From Dehalococcoidia bacterium (GTDB lineage: Bacteria; Chloroflexota; Dehalococcoidia; GIF9; AB-539-J10), in NCBI GenBank assembly GCA_030612345.1, contig JAUWOB010000053.1, positions 1-6,698 of the forward strand: a stretch of 6,698 nt of DNA. Direction: 5' to 3'. A program made the translations under genes and the position numbers. A model generated the notes under the pieces. That model did no database searches. It saw only the letters and a list, made by a program, of their open reading frames with translations, and was not told the DNA's origin. Shown piece after piece: positions 6,642 to 6,698 of this stretch. How positions within the stretch are numbered: the first letter of the stretch is position 1; each line of letters begins with the position of its first letter.

Positions 6642-6698
6642 ATGAAAAGAGGGAGCCAGACGGGCAAGTCCTCTGCGATTGCACTTGTGTCTGGGCCT
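6642..6698 (+). CDS. Possible start of a gene running off the right edge
   Basis: An ATG at 6642 preceded by AGAGG (6632-6636, 5-nt spacing) opens a frame of 19 codons to the window end, beginning MKRGSQTGKSS and reaching IALVSGP. The segment GSQTGKS is one residue short of a Walker A motif, so no nucleotide-binding claim is made. The only support for coding is the ribosome-site spacing and the open frame, and 19 codons is too few to name a family. Confidence 0.25.
   Translation, partial: MKRGSQTGKSSAIALVSGP

Larger units (their letters stand above)
6143..6698. other. Gene-poor region downstream of the flavoprotein gene
   Basis: No frame in these 556 bases encodes a family I recognise. The first 170 bases hold an 8-bp direct repeat AGCTGTTC (6154-6161 and 6209-6216), an inverted repeat AGCTATA/TATAGCT (6175-6181 and 6206-6212) and a 6-bp stem ACACGG/CCGTGT (6221-6226 and 6241-6246). 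None of these is followed by a T-run, so I see no convincing intrinsic terminator for the flavoprotein gene. From 6313 on there is a strong promoter, a structured segment and a short frame entering from 6642; each is listed separately. Confidence 0.6.

Noticed and set aside
1..6698. CRISPR array, toxin-antitoxin or phage-defence genes
   Set aside because: No regularly spaced repeats were seen, and none of the confident genes belongs to a defence family.

Overview
The window holds three clear protein genes and a gene-poor right end. The dnaE motifs (residues 361-369 in the form GVRGSAAAS, and the palm motif PDIDLDF followed by a QDDRRDEV run) fit my recollection of Chloroflexota, perhaps Dehalococcoidia. 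This is an inference from motif flavour and from a strict-anaerobe-style flavoprotein next door, not a database result. Base composition is moderately GC-rich.

Left half, minus strand: positions 1-3205 are one uninterrupted reading frame for the replicative DNA polymerase III alpha subunit (dnaE). Its start lies inside the window; its C-terminus runs off the left edge after 1068 codons. It has a complete-looking PHP metal site, the three palm aspartates, a tandem HhH element, a beta-clamp-binding motif and the start of the OB fold. A consensus-like promoter ends 7 nt before the ATG, so dnaE is probably transcribed leaderless. Upstream on the same strand (3343-3969) is a 208-residue protein with three predicted membrane segments that I do not recognise; it has its own candidate promoter.

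Right half, plus strand: diverging from that membrane protein across 229 bp is a 647-residue flavoprotein of the FadH / trimethylamine dehydrogenase / enoate reductase architecture (FMN TIM barrel, 4Fe-4S cluster, FAD and NAD(P) domains). Its cysteine spacing is of the trimethylamine dehydrogenase type, but it lacks that enzyme's flavinylated cysteine and, by hand alignment, FadH's active-site histidine. Its substrate is unknown.

Right end, 6143-6698: no confident protein gene. It contains a strong extended -10 promoter (6313-6340) sharing an 11-bp core with the dnaE promoter. Downstream lies a region whose ends can pair in a long interrupted helix (6389-6408 with 6533-6558) and which holds several smaller hairpins. 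This is the best candidate for something undescribed: a structured non-coding RNA, or a small inverted-repeat element. A short frame opening at 6642 runs off the right edge. Nothing ties the three genes into one pathway; they look like a housekeeping gene beside unrelated neighbours.
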